Source: Flavobacterium piscisymbiosum
Lineage (GTDB): Bacteria; Bacteroidota; Bacteroidia; Flavobacteriales; Flavobacteriaceae
NCBI RefSeq assembly: GCF_020905295.1
Contig: NZ_JAJJMM010000001.1
Span: 4,154,001-4,218,000 of the forward strand
Direction: 5' to 3'
Length of the DNA: 64,000 bases
Below are positions 34,706 to 45,903 of this stretch, piece after piece (the stretch's first letter is position 1; every line of letters starts with the position of its first letter). The notes beneath the pieces were generated by a model. The model saw only the letters and a list, made by a program, of their open reading frames with translations, was not told the DNA's origin and made no database searches. A program made the translations under genes and the position numbers.

Positions 34706-35689
34706 ATGATCTTCGAATTTACAACAGCTTTCGGTTTTGATTTTATTACATTTTTTGCAAAACATATTAATGGTACTGTAAGAGATAATTTCATGGAAAT
34801 CCCAAATTCATTGGGAGAAGGCTATGTGCGTAAAATTGAATTTGGAAGCGATTTTAAATTAACGATACATCGCTATACATTGAAGGAAGATTTAATTATC
34901 AAGCGAAATCCTTCCCCGGAGACCAGCAGTGTGCGCACTTTTTTCTTTTATAATACCAAACAGGATCTTGAAGTAAAATATGAGAATGAGGAAAATATAC
35001 CATTTTCACAAAAAAATGATGCTTCTATACTGTTATCTACAAATGACCTGAGGACAAAAATACATTTTCCAGCCAACATTAGTATTCAATATGTCGTAGT
35101 CGCGATTGCTGCTGATAGACTGCGTGCCATTCTATCTATTGAAAACCCTAATAGCACAATAAAAACTATCACAGCGGAAAATGCTTCATTTCTTTTTTTC
35201 GAAAGCCTGGATACTGAAATGCAATTGCTTTTGAAAAATATTGTATCTGTTGATATGAATAACTCTATGAATAATTTCTATGTCCAAATTAAGGTTCAGG
35301 AATTAATGTACCTGCTTTTCAGTAAGCTGTCACTTAGGGAGAATACAACTTTTAAAAGTATAAATAGTAATGATGCAGAGAAGCTACTGAATGTTCGCAA
35401 TGAAATATTGAAAGACCTCAGCACACCGCCTGTTTTGAATCAATTAGCTATTATTGCTTCAATGAGCGAAACTAAACTTAAACAACTCTTTAAGCAGACC
35501 TTTGGAGATACAATCTATAATTATTACCAAAAGGCAAGAATGGAAGAAGCTGCTTTTTTGCTAAAACAGGCAAAACATTCCGTTTCGGAGGTTGGTTACG
35601 AACTAGGATTTTCTAATCTTAGCCACTTCAGCAGACTGTTCGAGAAGCAGTATGGTATCACACCCAAAAAATTTTCATACACTTCATAA
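34706..35689 (+). CDS. AraC family transcriptional regulator
   Basis: This 327-residue protein has a poorly conserved N-terminal sensor region and a C-terminal AraC domain (LNQLAIIASMSETKLKQLFKQ, core IASMSETKLKQLFKQTFG, then SEVGYELGFSNLSHFSRLFEK, core GYELGFSNLSHFSRLF). It precedes the quinone oxidoreductase-SDR-OYE genes on the same strand and probably controls them. It resembles AraC proteins of the PchR type in its C-terminal half. Confidence 0.86.
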   Translation: MIFEFTTAFGFDFITFFAKHINGTVRDNFMEIPNSLGEGYVRKIEFGSDFKLTIHRYTLKEDLIIKRNPSPETSSVRTFFFYNTKQDLEVKYENEENIPFSQKNDASILLSTNDLRTKIHFPANISIQYVVVAIAADRLRAILSIENPNSTIKTITAENASFLFFESLDTEMQLLLKNIVSVDMNNSMNNFYVQIKVQELMYLLFSKLSLRENTTFKSINSNDAEKLLNVRNEILKDLSTPPVLNQLAIIASMSETKLKQLFKQTFGDTIYNYYQKARMEEAAFLLKQAKHSVSEVGYELGFSNLSHFSRLFEKQYGITPKKFSYTS

Positions 35690-35942
35690 AAATTCTTTTT
35701 TATAAGTTTATAACTGTCGGATAGGACTATTTTTGTGTCTTTTCCGGTTATTTTACCTATTTAATAGCTTTTAAATTTGTCCATGTAATTAAGCATGACA
35801 AAATGAGAAAGATATTTATCCACATTACTTAAGGCTTCTGAAAATTAATAAAGTTTCTGGTGATAGCACTCATAACCAGAAAGCGGCCTTGTTGACCATT
35901 TCGAAAAAATATTTTCCTCAATCATCTTGACTACAGCACATT

Positions 35943-35965
35943 GTATTCTTTAAAAAAAAGAATAC
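35943..35965. promoter_or_regulatory. Inverted repeat in front of the quinone oxidoreductase operon
   Basis: GTATTCTTT (35943-35951) and AAAGAATAC (35957-35965) form a perfect 9-5-9 inverted repeat, 31 bp before the ATG at 35997. It could be an operator. The rest of the 307-bp gap behind the AraC gene shows nothing else I can defend. Confidence 0.5.
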
Positions 35966-35996
35966 TACACTATTTATTCAATTTATAATTAAAATA

Positions 35997-36920
35997 ATGA
36001 AAGCAATCCAATACAGAACTTATGGAAGTTCAGATGTGATCGAACAAGTTGAAGTTCCAATTCCTTCGATGCAAAGTGAAAATGACGTTTTAATCAAGGT
36101 TAAGGCAGTAGGTATAAATCCAATAGATATGAAAATACGCATGGGATTTATGAAGCAGATCCGTCCCGTTGAAATGCCCTTTGTACCTGGCGGCGAAGCA
36201 TCAGGAATAATTGCTGCAGTTGGCGCGGGCGTTACAAAATTTAAGTTAGGTGACGAGGTTATCGCCCTTACAAAGAAAAATTCATATGCGCAATATGTGA
36301 CTGCGAACGAGAATTTCGTTTTGCTTAAACCTAAGGATTTGTCTTTTGAAGAAGCAGCTTCAATAGGTGTCAGCATAGGCACAGCACAATCTGTTCTATT
36401 TTTAGAAGGTAAATTAGAAAAAGGTCAAAAAGTTTTAATCCAGGGCGGTGGCGGCGCTGTTGGCGGCGCCATGGTTCAGATGGCAAAAGCTGCCGGTGCG
36501 TATGTTATTGCTACAGCGTCAGGTGAAGGTGTGGCTTTGGCAAAAAAATTAGGTGCCGACGAAGTGATCGATTATAAATTAAATGATATAGCTACTGTAG
36601 CTAAAGATATTGATCTGGTAGCAGATACAGCCGGAGGTGATGCTCAGGCAAAGCTTTTTCAGGTTTTAAAGCCAGGAGGCAAGCTACTTAGCATCGCCAT
36701 ACAGCCATCACAGGATCTGGCGGGACAGTATAATGTGATGGCCTATTTTGTAGCTTCGGATATATCACCGGAAAATTTAAAGCAGGGGATTGACCTTATA
36801 GAGGCAGGTAAATTTTTACCGATAGTTTCCAAAACATTTAAACTCGAGTACGCAGCAATAGCACAGGATTTTTTAGCAGCCGGAGGGGTGAATGGTAAGG
36901 TTGTTCTTTTAGTTGAATAA
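35997..36920 (+). CDS. NADP-dependent quinone oxidoreductase (MDR, zinc-free)
   Basis: This 307-residue medium-chain dehydrogenase/reductase has the N-terminal GroES-like domain (KAVGINPIDMKIRMG, PFVPGGEASGIIAAVG) and the Rossmann motif VLIQGGGGAVGGAMVQMAKA, core GGGGAVGGAMVQMA near residue 146. No zinc-binding Cys/His set is visible, so it fits the quinone oxidoreductase branch, which reduces quinones or enones with NADPH. It is first of three genes (SDR, old yellow enzyme) that all act on electrophilic carbonyls or enones. Confidence 0.86.
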   Translation: MKAIQYRTYGSSDVIEQVEVPIPSMQSENDVLIKVKAVGINPIDMKIRMGFMKQIRPVEMPFVPGGEASGIIAAVGAGVTKFKLGDEVIALTKKNSYAQYVTANENFVLLKPKDLSFEEAASIGVSIGTAQSVLFLEGKLEKGQKVLIQGGGGAVGGAMVQMAKAAGAYVIATASGEGVALAKKLGADEVIDYKLNDIATVAKDIDLVADTAGGDAQAKLFQVLKPGGKLLSIAIQPSQDLAGQYNVMAYFVASDISPENLKQGIDLIEAGKFLPIVSKTFKLEYAAIAQDFLAAGGVNGKVVLLVE

Positions 36921-36950
36921 ATAGTAAAATAATAATTTAAAGAGATAAGA

Positions 36951-37868
36951 ATGAATACAAAAAAAGTTATCGTTGCCGGTGCAACAGGATTTTTGGGCAG
37001 TCAGATTGTGAAAGAGCTACTGCAGCAGGGAGCAGAAGTTACTGCTATGGTTAGAGCCAGCAGCAATAGAAGTGAACTTACCCAAATAGGAGTTAAAAAT
37101 TTTGTAGTGGGAGATATGATGGATGCGGCCTCTTTAAGGCAGGCTCTTTTGCCTAAGCATGGTTTTGATATAATAGTTGCCAGCGCAGCAGGTTATACAC
37201 GTCGTAAAAAAAGTGACAGTGCAGCAACAGATACAATCGGTTATCAAAATCTGGTTGATGCGACCAAGGAAGCTGGCATTCCCCGTTTTGTGCTAATCTC
37301 TATTCTTGAATCTGATAAGGCGAGATCGGTACCTCACTTTCACAATAAATACCTGATCGAGCAATATCTTAAAAAGAAAAATCAGCCTTTTATAGCGCTC
37401 AGGCCAGGTGCATTCCTTGATCAAACGCCTGATTTTATAATCAATAAAATCAAAAAAGGAATACTCCCAACTTTCCTAAGCGGAAGCTATGGAATTATTT
37501 ACACACCACAATTGGCCAGATATACAGCTTTGGCTGCAGTTGTTTTATCCAATTCAGAATTGAACACTTCCATAGATGTTGGCTGGGACAGACCAGTAAA
37601 CGAGCAGATACTGGCAGCAGCATTTTCAAGTGTTCTTAAAAAAGAAATTAAAACTGAGCCGGTTATCCCTGCATTCGTACTGAAATTTGTTCTTCCGTTA
37701 GTCGCACGTTTTAATGACAACATTAAAGATATGGTTGAAATGATAAAGTGGATCGATAAAGGTATTTACATAAGCACAAATCCGCAAAAGCAAAAAGAAC
37801 TTTTCGGCGAGCTGCCAACTCCTGAACAAAGCGTAAGAGAATATTGTCGTGACAAAGGATTAATCTAA
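36951..37868 (+). CDS. NAD(P)-binding SDR/NmrA-like protein
   Basis: This 305-residue protein begins with the Rossmann motif VAGATGFLGSQIVKELL (residues 8-24). The classical Tyr-x3-Lys is only weakly represented (HNKYLIEQYLKKK, around residue 131), as in the NmrA/atypical-SDR group of NAD(P)H-binding proteins. It lies 30 bp behind the quinone oxidoreductase and 61 bp ahead of the old yellow enzyme, so the three are probably co-transcribed. Confidence 0.8.
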   Translation: MNTKKVIVAGATGFLGSQIVKELLQQGAEVTAMVRASSNRSELTQIGVKNFVVGDMMDAASLRQALLPKHGFDIIVASAAGYTRRKKSDSAATDTIGYQNLVDATKEAGIPRFVLISILESDKARSVPHFHNKYLIEQYLKKKNQPFIALRPGAFLDQTPDFIINKIKKGILPTFLSGSYGIIYTPQLARYTALAAVVLSNSELNTSIDVGWDRPVNEQILAAAFSSVLKKEIKTEPVIPAFVLKFVLPLVARFNDNIKDMVEMIKWIDKGIYISTNPQKQKELFGELPTPEQSVREYCRDKGLI

Positions 37869-37929
37869 AGAAAGATATTTTCAACATGATAAAGTACACT
37901 GTACATCTAATATTAAAAAATAATACACT

Positions 37930-39009
37930 ATGAAATTACTAGAAAAGGTAACATTAGGAAAACAAACATTAAAAAATGCAATGGCGATGGCGCCTATGAC
38001 TCGCAGCAGAGCTAACAGCGCAGGTGTAGTATCAGATCTGACTGTATTGTATTACACACAGCGTGCGAGCGCCGGACTGTTGCTGACCGAGGCTATAAAT
38101 ATTTCAGAGCAGGCTTTGGGCAGTCCACTGACACCAAGCCTCTATAATCAGGAGCAAATCGATGCATGGAAGAAAGTAAACAAGTCAGTTCATGATAACG
38201 GAGGAGTAATCTATGCGCAGCTTTGGCATACTGGTCGTGTCGGACATTCAGTGGATAGAGACGGAAAACTTCCTGTAGCACCATCGGCGATTGGAATAAA
38301 AGGACAGCAGCATTTCACCTCTCAGGGAATGAAAGATTATGAAACTCCTCAAGAGCTAACAGTATTACAGATCAAAGAGATTGTTAAGGATTATGGTCAG
38401 GCTGCCAAAAATGCAATTGAAGCCGGTTTTGATGGTGTTGAACTGCATGCCGCATTTGGATATCTGCCTAATCAATTTTTATCTGAAAGTGCAAACCTTA
38501 GAACTGATGAATATGGCGGGAGCGTAGAGAACAGGAACCGTTTTGTGCTGGAAGTAATGCATGAATTAGTTACTGCTATCGGAAGCGATAAAGTTGGTAT
38601 AAAGCTATCGCCAACTGTCTATTACAATAATATTGAGAATAGCGATCCTGAGGCACAATTCAAGCCATTAATACAGGCTTTGAATGAATTACCGTTGTCA
38701 TATATTCATCTTATGAATGGGATGTTGCCCCTGGATAATCATCCAAACTATCCTAAAAACGCAGTGGAAACTTTTGGAAGTATAAGCAAACATCTGGTAA
38801 TTGCAAATGCAGGGTTCAATAAGGAAACCGGGGAGGCAGAACTTGAAAAAGGGATTGCAAAAATAATTGCCTATGGTTCACTATTTCTTGCCAATCCTGA
38901 TCTGCCAAGAAGATTCGAATTGAATGCAGAGTTCAATCAGCTTGATCACGCGACAATGTACGGTGGAGGTGAGCACGGATATACAGATTATCCGTTACTG
39001 AAAGATTGA
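37930..39009 (+). CDS. Old yellow enzyme family alkene reductase with changed active-site residue
   Basis: This 359-residue TIM-barrel flavoenzyme reduces the C=C bond of enones, nitroalkenes or similar using NAD(P)H and FMN. MAPMTRSRA at the N-terminus, QLWHTGRVGH, RTDEYGGSVENRNRF and the C-terminal YGSLFLANPDLPRRF are standard. The substrate-binding motif, usually HGAN- or HGAHGYL, reads HAAFGYL: the first His and the catalytic Tyr remain, but the second His/Asn is Phe. This may alter substrate polarisation. It closes a three-gene operon; a terminator follows. Confidence 0.88.
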   Translation: MKLLEKVTLGKQTLKNAMAMAPMTRSRANSAGVVSDLTVLYYTQRASAGLLLTEAINISEQALGSPLTPSLYNQEQIDAWKKVNKSVHDNGGVIYAQLWHTGRVGHSVDRDGKLPVAPSAIGIKGQQHFTSQGMKDYETPQELTVLQIKEIVKDYGQAAKNAIEAGFDGVELHAAFGYLPNQFLSESANLRTDEYGGSVENRNRFVLEVMHELVTAIGSDKVGIKLSPTVYYNNIENSDPEAQFKPLIQALNELPLSYIHLMNGMLPLDNHPNYPKNAVETFGSISKHLVIANAGFNKETGEAELEKGIAKIIAYGSLFLANPDLPRRFELNAEFNQLDHATMYGGGEHGYTDYPLLKD

Positions 39010-39085
39010 ACCTTAAGCTATCCATTATATGGCTCCCATGAGATAATTTAAAAACAATAAAATCAAAGAGATATTTTATAGAATT

Positions 39086-39113
39086 GAGCTCACACCTTAA
39101 GTAGTGTGGGCTC
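39086..39113 (+). terminator. Terminator of the OYE operon
   Basis: GAGCTCACAC pairs with GTGTGGGCTC (one G-U pair) across CTTAAGTA, followed by TTTTGCTTTT. It lies 77 bp after the OYE stop codon. Confidence 0.8.
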
Positions 39114-39219
39114 TTTTGCTTTTGTCGCTTTCATTCAACTAAAGTGATAATAGGATTTCTCTAATAAATAAAATAACTAAAAAAAAGGATTAGTTTGAAG
39201 CCAAATTTTACGATTTTAT

Positions 39220-39481
39220 GGTATCAACACTAAATGTTGTGGAGAAACATTAAAAATTTTATATTCCCTAATTATTTTTTAATGCAGAGAACGCAATCCC
39301 GATAGCTATCGGGATTCGCAAAGTTCACTAAGATTTAAGTAGTGTTTACACAATCAAAGTCCACAAAGCTTTGTGTCCCGAGGCTTCGGGATGTGTTTTT
39401 TCTAAACCTAGTATATTTAAAAAACTTTGCGTTCTCCGTGGTAATTTTTTCTATATCCACAGGTTTTCGTGTTGATCCATT
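39220..39481. repeat. Dispersed structured repeat, copy 2
   Basis: This stretch is nearly identical to 708-958. It keeps the CCCGATAGCTATCGGG palindrome and the outer inverted sequences. It differs by a second small palindrome, TCCCGAGGCTTCGGGA (39376-39391), which replaces a few bases found in copy 1. So short CCCGA-type palindromes appear to insert into the larger element. The 775-bp gap behind the OYE operon consists of this repeat, the terminator, and the hairpin-TGAC block at 39532-39590. Confidence 0.85.
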
Positions 39482-39531
39482 TTATGCTAACTAATAAAGA
39501 TGTGAAAAATCTACATATTTGTGTATAAAAA

Positions 39532-39560
39532 AAGAGACAACTATTTACTAGTTGTCTCTT
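39532..39560. terminator. Terminator-like hairpin of repeat copy D
   Basis: AAGAGACAACTA pairs perfectly with TAGTTGTCTCTT across a five-base loop. The stem shares AAGAGACAACTA with the arm of the tRNA-Arg terminator at 6035-6069, and the upstream flank (39487-39530) also matches the tRNA flank. TGACC follows at 39565, but no tRNA gene is present. It has no obvious client gene. Confidence 0.55.
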
Positions 39561-39783
39561 TAAGTGACCGTTACTGAACAATTTACAAACCATTTTATAA
39601 ATGATTTAAAGAAATTGGCTTACTTTCAAGTGAATTTGTAAGATAATTATTTTGTATTTTTATTTAGGGGCGGTTTGTATGTATCGTAATGGTTAAATGT
39701 TAAAAAGGCTACTTTTAAATGTAATTGAATTATTGAAAATATATATTCAGATTGAAATCCATAAGATTATTTGATTTATTTTC

Positions 39784-40680
39784 TCAATTCACAGTTCTAT
39801 ACTCATTAGGAGTACTTCCAACATGCTGTTTAAAAAAACGAGTAAAATGCTGTGGGTATTTAAAACCTAATTCATATGCCACCTCATTGATTGTCTTTGT
39901 AGAATCGAATATTTTGTCTTTTGCAGTTTCAATAATTTTATTCTGAATGTATTCCTGAGCTGATTTTCCTGTTTCTTTTTTAATAAGATCACCAAAATAA
40001 TTCGCAGATAAGTTAAGTTCACTGGCATAATAGGCAACAGAAGGCAATCCTATAATATTCGGTTTGTCGGAAGAAAAATAACTGTTTAAAAGTTCTTCAA
40101 ACTTTTCAACGATCCCTTTATTGGTAGTATCTCTGGTAATAAATTGTCTGTCGTAAAATCTTTCGCAATAATTTAAAAACAATTCAATATTTGATGCAAT
40201 CAGTTTCTTGCTGTGTTTGTCAATAGACTGTTTTAATTCTACTTCAATTTTAGCAAAGCAGTCAAAAACAAGCTGTTTTTCTTTTTCTGATAAATGAAGC
40301 GCTTCACGGGTATCATAACCGAAAAAACTATATTCAGTAATACTTTTAGCAAGTGATGTACCGCGGATTAAATCAGGATGAAAAACCAATCCGTGTCCAG
40401 CGGGCTGGTAAATATCTACTTTATTTTCTACATCTATAGTTTGTCCGGGCTTTATAAAAACTAAAGTTCCTTCCTGATAATCGTAATAATTACGACCGTA
40501 TTTTAAGTCTCCGCACTTTACCTGTTTTAAGAATATACAATATAATTCAAAGTTCATTTTAGAACCGGTTCTTGGTTCTGCTTTATTAAAATCAATTATA
40601 CTAACTAAAGGATGTAATGTTTCATGATTATTAAAATCATTGTATTCACTAATTGTCTCGAAGTTAAATACTTGTCCCAT
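39784..40680 (-). CDS. AraC family transcriptional regulator
   Basis: This 298-residue protein has an N-terminal cupin sensor (YQEGTLVFIKPGQTIDV, about residues 65-81) and a C-terminal AraC domain (EVAYELGFKYPQHFTRFFKQH, core YELGFKYPQHFTRFFKQ). It is divergent from the long aldo-keto reductase gene run starting at 40842 and is the natural candidate for its regulator. Confidence 0.88.
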   Translation of the reverse strand: MGQVFNFETISEYNDFNNHETLHPLVSIIDFNKAEPRTGSKMNFELYCIFLKQVKCGDLKYGRNYYDYQEGTLVFIKPGQTIDVENKVDIYQPAGHGLVFHPDLIRGTSLAKSITEYSFFGYDTREALHLSEKEKQLVFDCFAKIEVELKQSIDKHSKKLIASNIELFLNYCERFYDRQFITRDTTNKGIVEKFEELLNSYFSSDKPNIIGLPSVAYYASELNLSANYFGDLIKKETGKSAQEYIQNKIIETAKDKIFDSTKTINEVAYELGFKYPQHFTRFFKQHVGSTPNEYRTVN

Positions 40681-40712
40681 GTCTTTCGTTATTTATTACA
40701 CAAATTTAGCTA

Positions 40713-40729
40713 TTTAAGTATAGCTTAAA
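40713..40729. promoter_or_regulatory. Inverted repeat between AraC and aldo-keto reductase genes
   Basis: TTTAAG-TATAG-CTTAAA is a perfect 6-5-6 inverted repeat in the divergent promoter region, 33 bp upstream of the AraC start codon. It may be an operator or simply chance in AT-rich DNA. Confidence 0.35.
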
Positions 40730-40739
40730 CAGCAGTTAG

Positions 40740-41693
<954 letters not shown>

Positions 41694-41714
41694 CAAATAC
41701 GAAATAATATTTAA

Positions 41715-42857
<1,143 letters not shown>

Positions 42858-42952
42858 TTTTAATTTATTATAACTAAATTCTTACCGGTACCTTTTAAAG
42901 GTGTGTCAAATTTATAAATAGAAAAAAATACGAATTAAAAATTTACATCATT

Positions 42953-43396
42953 ATGAAAAAATCACTTTTTGGATTGCTTGTACTTATTCTAATTGCAAAC
43001 AAGTCTTTCGCACAAAATACTACTGCTGAAAAGGAAGTAATTCAACTTTCACATCAAAAATGGCAGTGGATGTCCGATAAAAACGTCGATAAACTTACAC
43101 CATTGTTTGATGATAAATCTGTTTTCGTTCATATGGGAGGAAGTTGGGGTAAAACTCAGGAAATCAATGTGATTAAAAGTGGAGGAATTCATTACAAGAA
43201 AGCAGACGTTCACGAGGTTTCAGTAAATATTATAGGTGATACGGCAATACTTTTGAGTAAAATTACATTATTAGCAGTAGTAGGAGGAAATGAAGTTACT
43301 AATCCATTTATTGTGACAGAAGTGTATATAAAAAACAGTAATGGTTGGAAATTAGGATCATTGTCTTTTACAAAGCTAATGACTCCTGGACAATAA
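42953..43396 (+). CDS. Exported SnoaL/DUF4440-like protein
   Basis: This 147-residue protein has a Sec signal (MKKSLFGLLVLILIANKSFA) and one NTF2-like domain (LSHQKWQWMSDKNVDKLTPL, FDDKSVFVHMGGSWGK). It lies 95 bp behind the Tat-exported reductase and 28 bp before an exported hydrolase. Such small domains often bind or isomerise the substrate of neighbouring enzymes; its role here is not known. Confidence 0.75.
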   Translation: MKKSLFGLLVLILIANKSFAQNTTAEKEVIQLSHQKWQWMSDKNVDKLTPLFDDKSVFVHMGGSWGKTQEINVIKSGGIHYKKADVHEVSVNIIGDTAILLSKITLLAVVGGNEVTNPFIVTEVYIKNSNGWKLGSLSFTKLMTPGQ

Positions 43397-43424
43397 ATTT
43401 TAGAAATTGAGAAAAGAAAATATT

Positions 43425-44510
43425 ATGAAAAACATAATCAGTGCAAGATGGAGCATTTTCTGTTTGTTACTTGTAGTAAGCAGTTCCTCGCTAACAGCGC
43501 AGAAGAAAGCCAAACAAAAGCCAATAGTTATTGAAGAGCAGGGAAGTTTTGCAGTAGGAGGAACCATGATTGAGAATCCCGGTACATTTGATCCCTATAA
43601 TATTACTCCAGAAGGACAGACTTTTAGAGGTGATCACGCTTATGTTTTTTATCAAATACCTGTCCAAGCGCGCAAATATCCTTTGGTAATGTGGCACGGT
43701 ATAGGTCAGTTCTCTAAAACATGGGAAACTACACCAGACGGACGTGAGGGATTTCAGAATATTTTTCTTCGCAGAAAATTTCCTGTTTATTTGATAGATC
43801 AGCCCAGAAGAGGAAATGCAGGACGAAGTACTTCAGAAGCTTTGATAAAACCTGTTCCTGATGAACAACAATGGTTTGGTGTTTTCCGTGTAGGTATTTG
43901 GCCCAATTATTTTGATGGTGTTCAATTTTCCAGTGATCAGGAAACACTTAATCAATACTTCCGCTCCATGACACCGAATCTGGGAACAATTGATATAAAG
44001 GTTACTACAGATGCAGCTTCTGCACTTTTTACAAAAATTGGCCCTGCCATTCTGGTTACGCATTCACACTCTGGCGGAATGGGCTGGATTACGGCTATTA
44101 AAAATGAAAATGTAAAAGCCATTGTATCTTATGAGCCGGGAAGCGGATTCTTATTCCCTGATGGTGAAGTTCCGTCTCCAATTGCCAGTTCAGCAGGTGC
44201 TCTGGAAGCAACAGCTGTTCCACTAGAAGACTTTATGAAACTGACGAAAATTCCGATAGTAATTTATTATGGAGATAACATTCCAGACAAACCATCAAAA
44301 AATTCAGGTGCTGACGGATGGAGAGCACGCTTGGAAATGGCAAGATTATGGCGTGATGCTGTAAACAAAAAAGGTGGAGATGTTACTGTAGTTCATCTTC
44401 CTGAAATCGGAATTAAAGGCAATACACATTTTCCATTTTCTGATTTGAATAATATTCAGGTTGCTGATCTGATGGCTCAATGGCTGAAAGAAAAAGGATT
44501 AGAAAAATAA
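43425..44510 (+). CDS. Exported alpha/beta hydrolase (esterase-like)
   Basis: This 361-residue hydrolase has a Sec signal (SIFCLLLVVSSSSLTAQ). WHGIGQFSKTWE is the oxyanion region, VTHSHSGGMGW holds the nucleophile Ser, and the His in KGNTHFPFSD near the end is the likely catalytic base. ATG 43425 is preferred to the TTG at 43407 that would add six residues. It belongs to the run of exported proteins between the reductases and the cupin gene. Confidence 0.82.
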   Translation: MKNIISARWSIFCLLLVVSSSSLTAQKKAKQKPIVIEEQGSFAVGGTMIENPGTFDPYNITPEGQTFRGDHAYVFYQIPVQARKYPLVMWHGIGQFSKTWETTPDGREGFQNIFLRRKFPVYLIDQPRRGNAGRSTSEALIKPVPDEQQWFGVFRVGIWPNYFDGVQFSSDQETLNQYFRSMTPNLGTIDIKVTTDAASALFTKIGPAILVTHSHSGGMGWITAIKNENVKAIVSYEPGSGFLFPDGEVPSPIASSAGALEATAVPLEDFMKLTKIPIVIYYGDNIPDKPSKNSGADGWRARLEMARLWRDAVNKKGGDVTVVHLPEIGIKGNTHFPFSDLNNIQVADLMAQWLKEKGLEK

Positions 44511-44529
44511 TTTTGCTAAACTTAATTCA

Positions 44530-45159
44530 ATGAAGAAATCATCAACATTCTTGTTTGTAATAACTGCAGTCATCTGCTTATTTTCAAGTTGTAGTAAAGC
44601 ACAGGAATCAGCTCAAAATAAAGCAGAATTGTCTAAAGATAAAAATATATTTATTGTGTATTTTTCGCGCACTAAAAACACCAAGGCTGTTGCTGAAATC
44701 ATTCATAAAAATGTCGGCGGTGCATTACTAGAACTTGAATTGCAAAAACCGTATCCTGAAGATTATAAAGCAATAGTCAGTCAGGTAGCAAATGAAAATG
44801 AAACAGGTTTTCTGCCTCCGCTAAAAACAAAAATAACAAATATTGAAAAATTTGACATTGTATTTGTAGGTTTTCCAACTTGGGGAATGCAGCTGCCCCC
44901 TCCAATGAAAAGTTTTTTAAAAGAATATAATTTGGAAGGAAAAATGGTTATTCCCTTCAATACCAATGCTGGTTATGGAATTGGAAGCAGTTTTCAAACT
45001 GTCAAAGAGTTATGTCCAAAAAGCATTGTTTTAGAAGGTTTCTCAGTCAAAGGAGGCATTGAAAGAGATGGAATTTTATTTGTAATGGAAGGCGAAAAAG
45101 AAAAACAAGTTCAGGTTGAAATCCAAAATTGGCTGAAGAAAATAAAAATGGTTAATTAA
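44530..45159 (+). CDS. Exported flavodoxin-like lipoprotein
   Basis: This 209-residue protein has a lipoprotein signal (VITAVICLFSSCSKAQE, Cys21) followed by a long-chain-type flavodoxin domain: IFIVYFSRTKNTKAVAEII (the phosphate loop SRTKNTK, residues 49-55), FVGFPTWGMQLPPPMKSF for the FMN ring, and PFNTNAGYGIGSS. Flavodoxins are normally cytoplasmic; an exported one could carry electrons to the periplasmic enzymes of this operon. Neighbours are 20 and 8 bp away. Confidence 0.85.
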   Translation: MKKSSTFLFVITAVICLFSSCSKAQESAQNKAELSKDKNIFIVYFSRTKNTKAVAEIIHKNVGGALLELELQKPYPEDYKAIVSQVANENETGFLPPLKTKITNIEKFDIVFVGFPTWGMQLPPPMKSFLKEYNLEGKMVIPFNTNAGYGIGSSFQTVKELCPKSIVLEGFSVKGGIERDGILFVMEGEKEKQVQVEIQNWLKKIKMVN

Positions 45160-45166
45160 TTATTCA

Positions 45167-45901
45167 ATGAAAATGAAAGCACTTTTAAAATCAATATTAT
45201 TTACAATCGCAATATTTACTTTAACAACAATGGAAGCTCAAACGGATACAATTAAAAGTTTAGATAATAAACAAAAAGCGATTGTTAGAATTGCTGCTGT
45301 GACTGCAAAAGGCGATTTAATAAAACTTAAAGAAGAACTAAATACAGGATTAGATACTGGTTTAACAATCAATCAAATCAAAGAAAGTATTGTTCATCTT
45401 TATGCTTATTGCGGATTTCCGCGCAGTATTCGTGGATTACAGACCTTTATGAATGCGCTGGACGAGCGAAAAGCCAAAGGTCTTACTGATGTTGTTGGTG
45501 TTGAAGCATCCCCAATAAAAGAAGAAAGCAGTAAATATGAAAGAGGCAAAGCAATCTTGGAAAAGCTAACCAGAGCAAAGCAAGACGGTCCAAAAACAGG
45601 TTATTCAGCATTTGCACCTGAAATAGATACGTTTCTTAAAGAACATCTCTTTGCAGATATTTTTGAAAGAGATGTTTTAACTTATGCTGAAAGAGAATTA
45701 GTAACCATTTCTGTAATAGCTAGTATTGGCGACGCAGAACCTATGTTGCAGTCACATTTAAATATTTGCCTCAATGTTGGCCTTACCCCAAGTCAGTTAA
45801 AAGATTTTGTGGGCGAAATTAAAGCAGCAACTGGTAATAAAGAAGCAAAGGCTGCGCAAAAAGTACTAGAAGAAGTGCTAAAAACAAGATTTAAAAAATA
45901 A
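45167..45901 (+). CDS. Exported carboxymuconolactone decarboxylase-like protein, two domains
   Basis: This 244-residue protein has a Sec signal and two CMD/AhpD-like helical domains. The first contains SIVHLYAYCGFPRSIRGLQTF (core YAYCGFPRSIRGLQ, near residue 85); the second contains YAERELVTISVIASIGDAEP and LKDFVGEIKAATG. No CxxC pair is seen, so peroxidase activity of the AhpD type is unlikely and a lyase or isomerase role more plausible. It ends 2 bp before the following hydrolase, so the two are translationally close. Confidence 0.83.
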   Translation: MKMKALLKSILFTIAIFTLTTMEAQTDTIKSLDNKQKAIVRIAAVTAKGDLIKLKEELNTGLDTGLTINQIKESIVHLYAYCGFPRSIRGLQTFMNALDERKAKGLTDVVGVEASPIKEESSKYERGKAILEKLTRAKQDGPKTGYSAFAPEIDTFLKEHLFADIFERDVLTYAERELVTISVIASIGDAEPMLQSHLNICLNVGLTPSQLKDFVGEIKAATGNKEAKAAQKVLEEVLKTRFKK

Positions 45902-45903
45902 AG

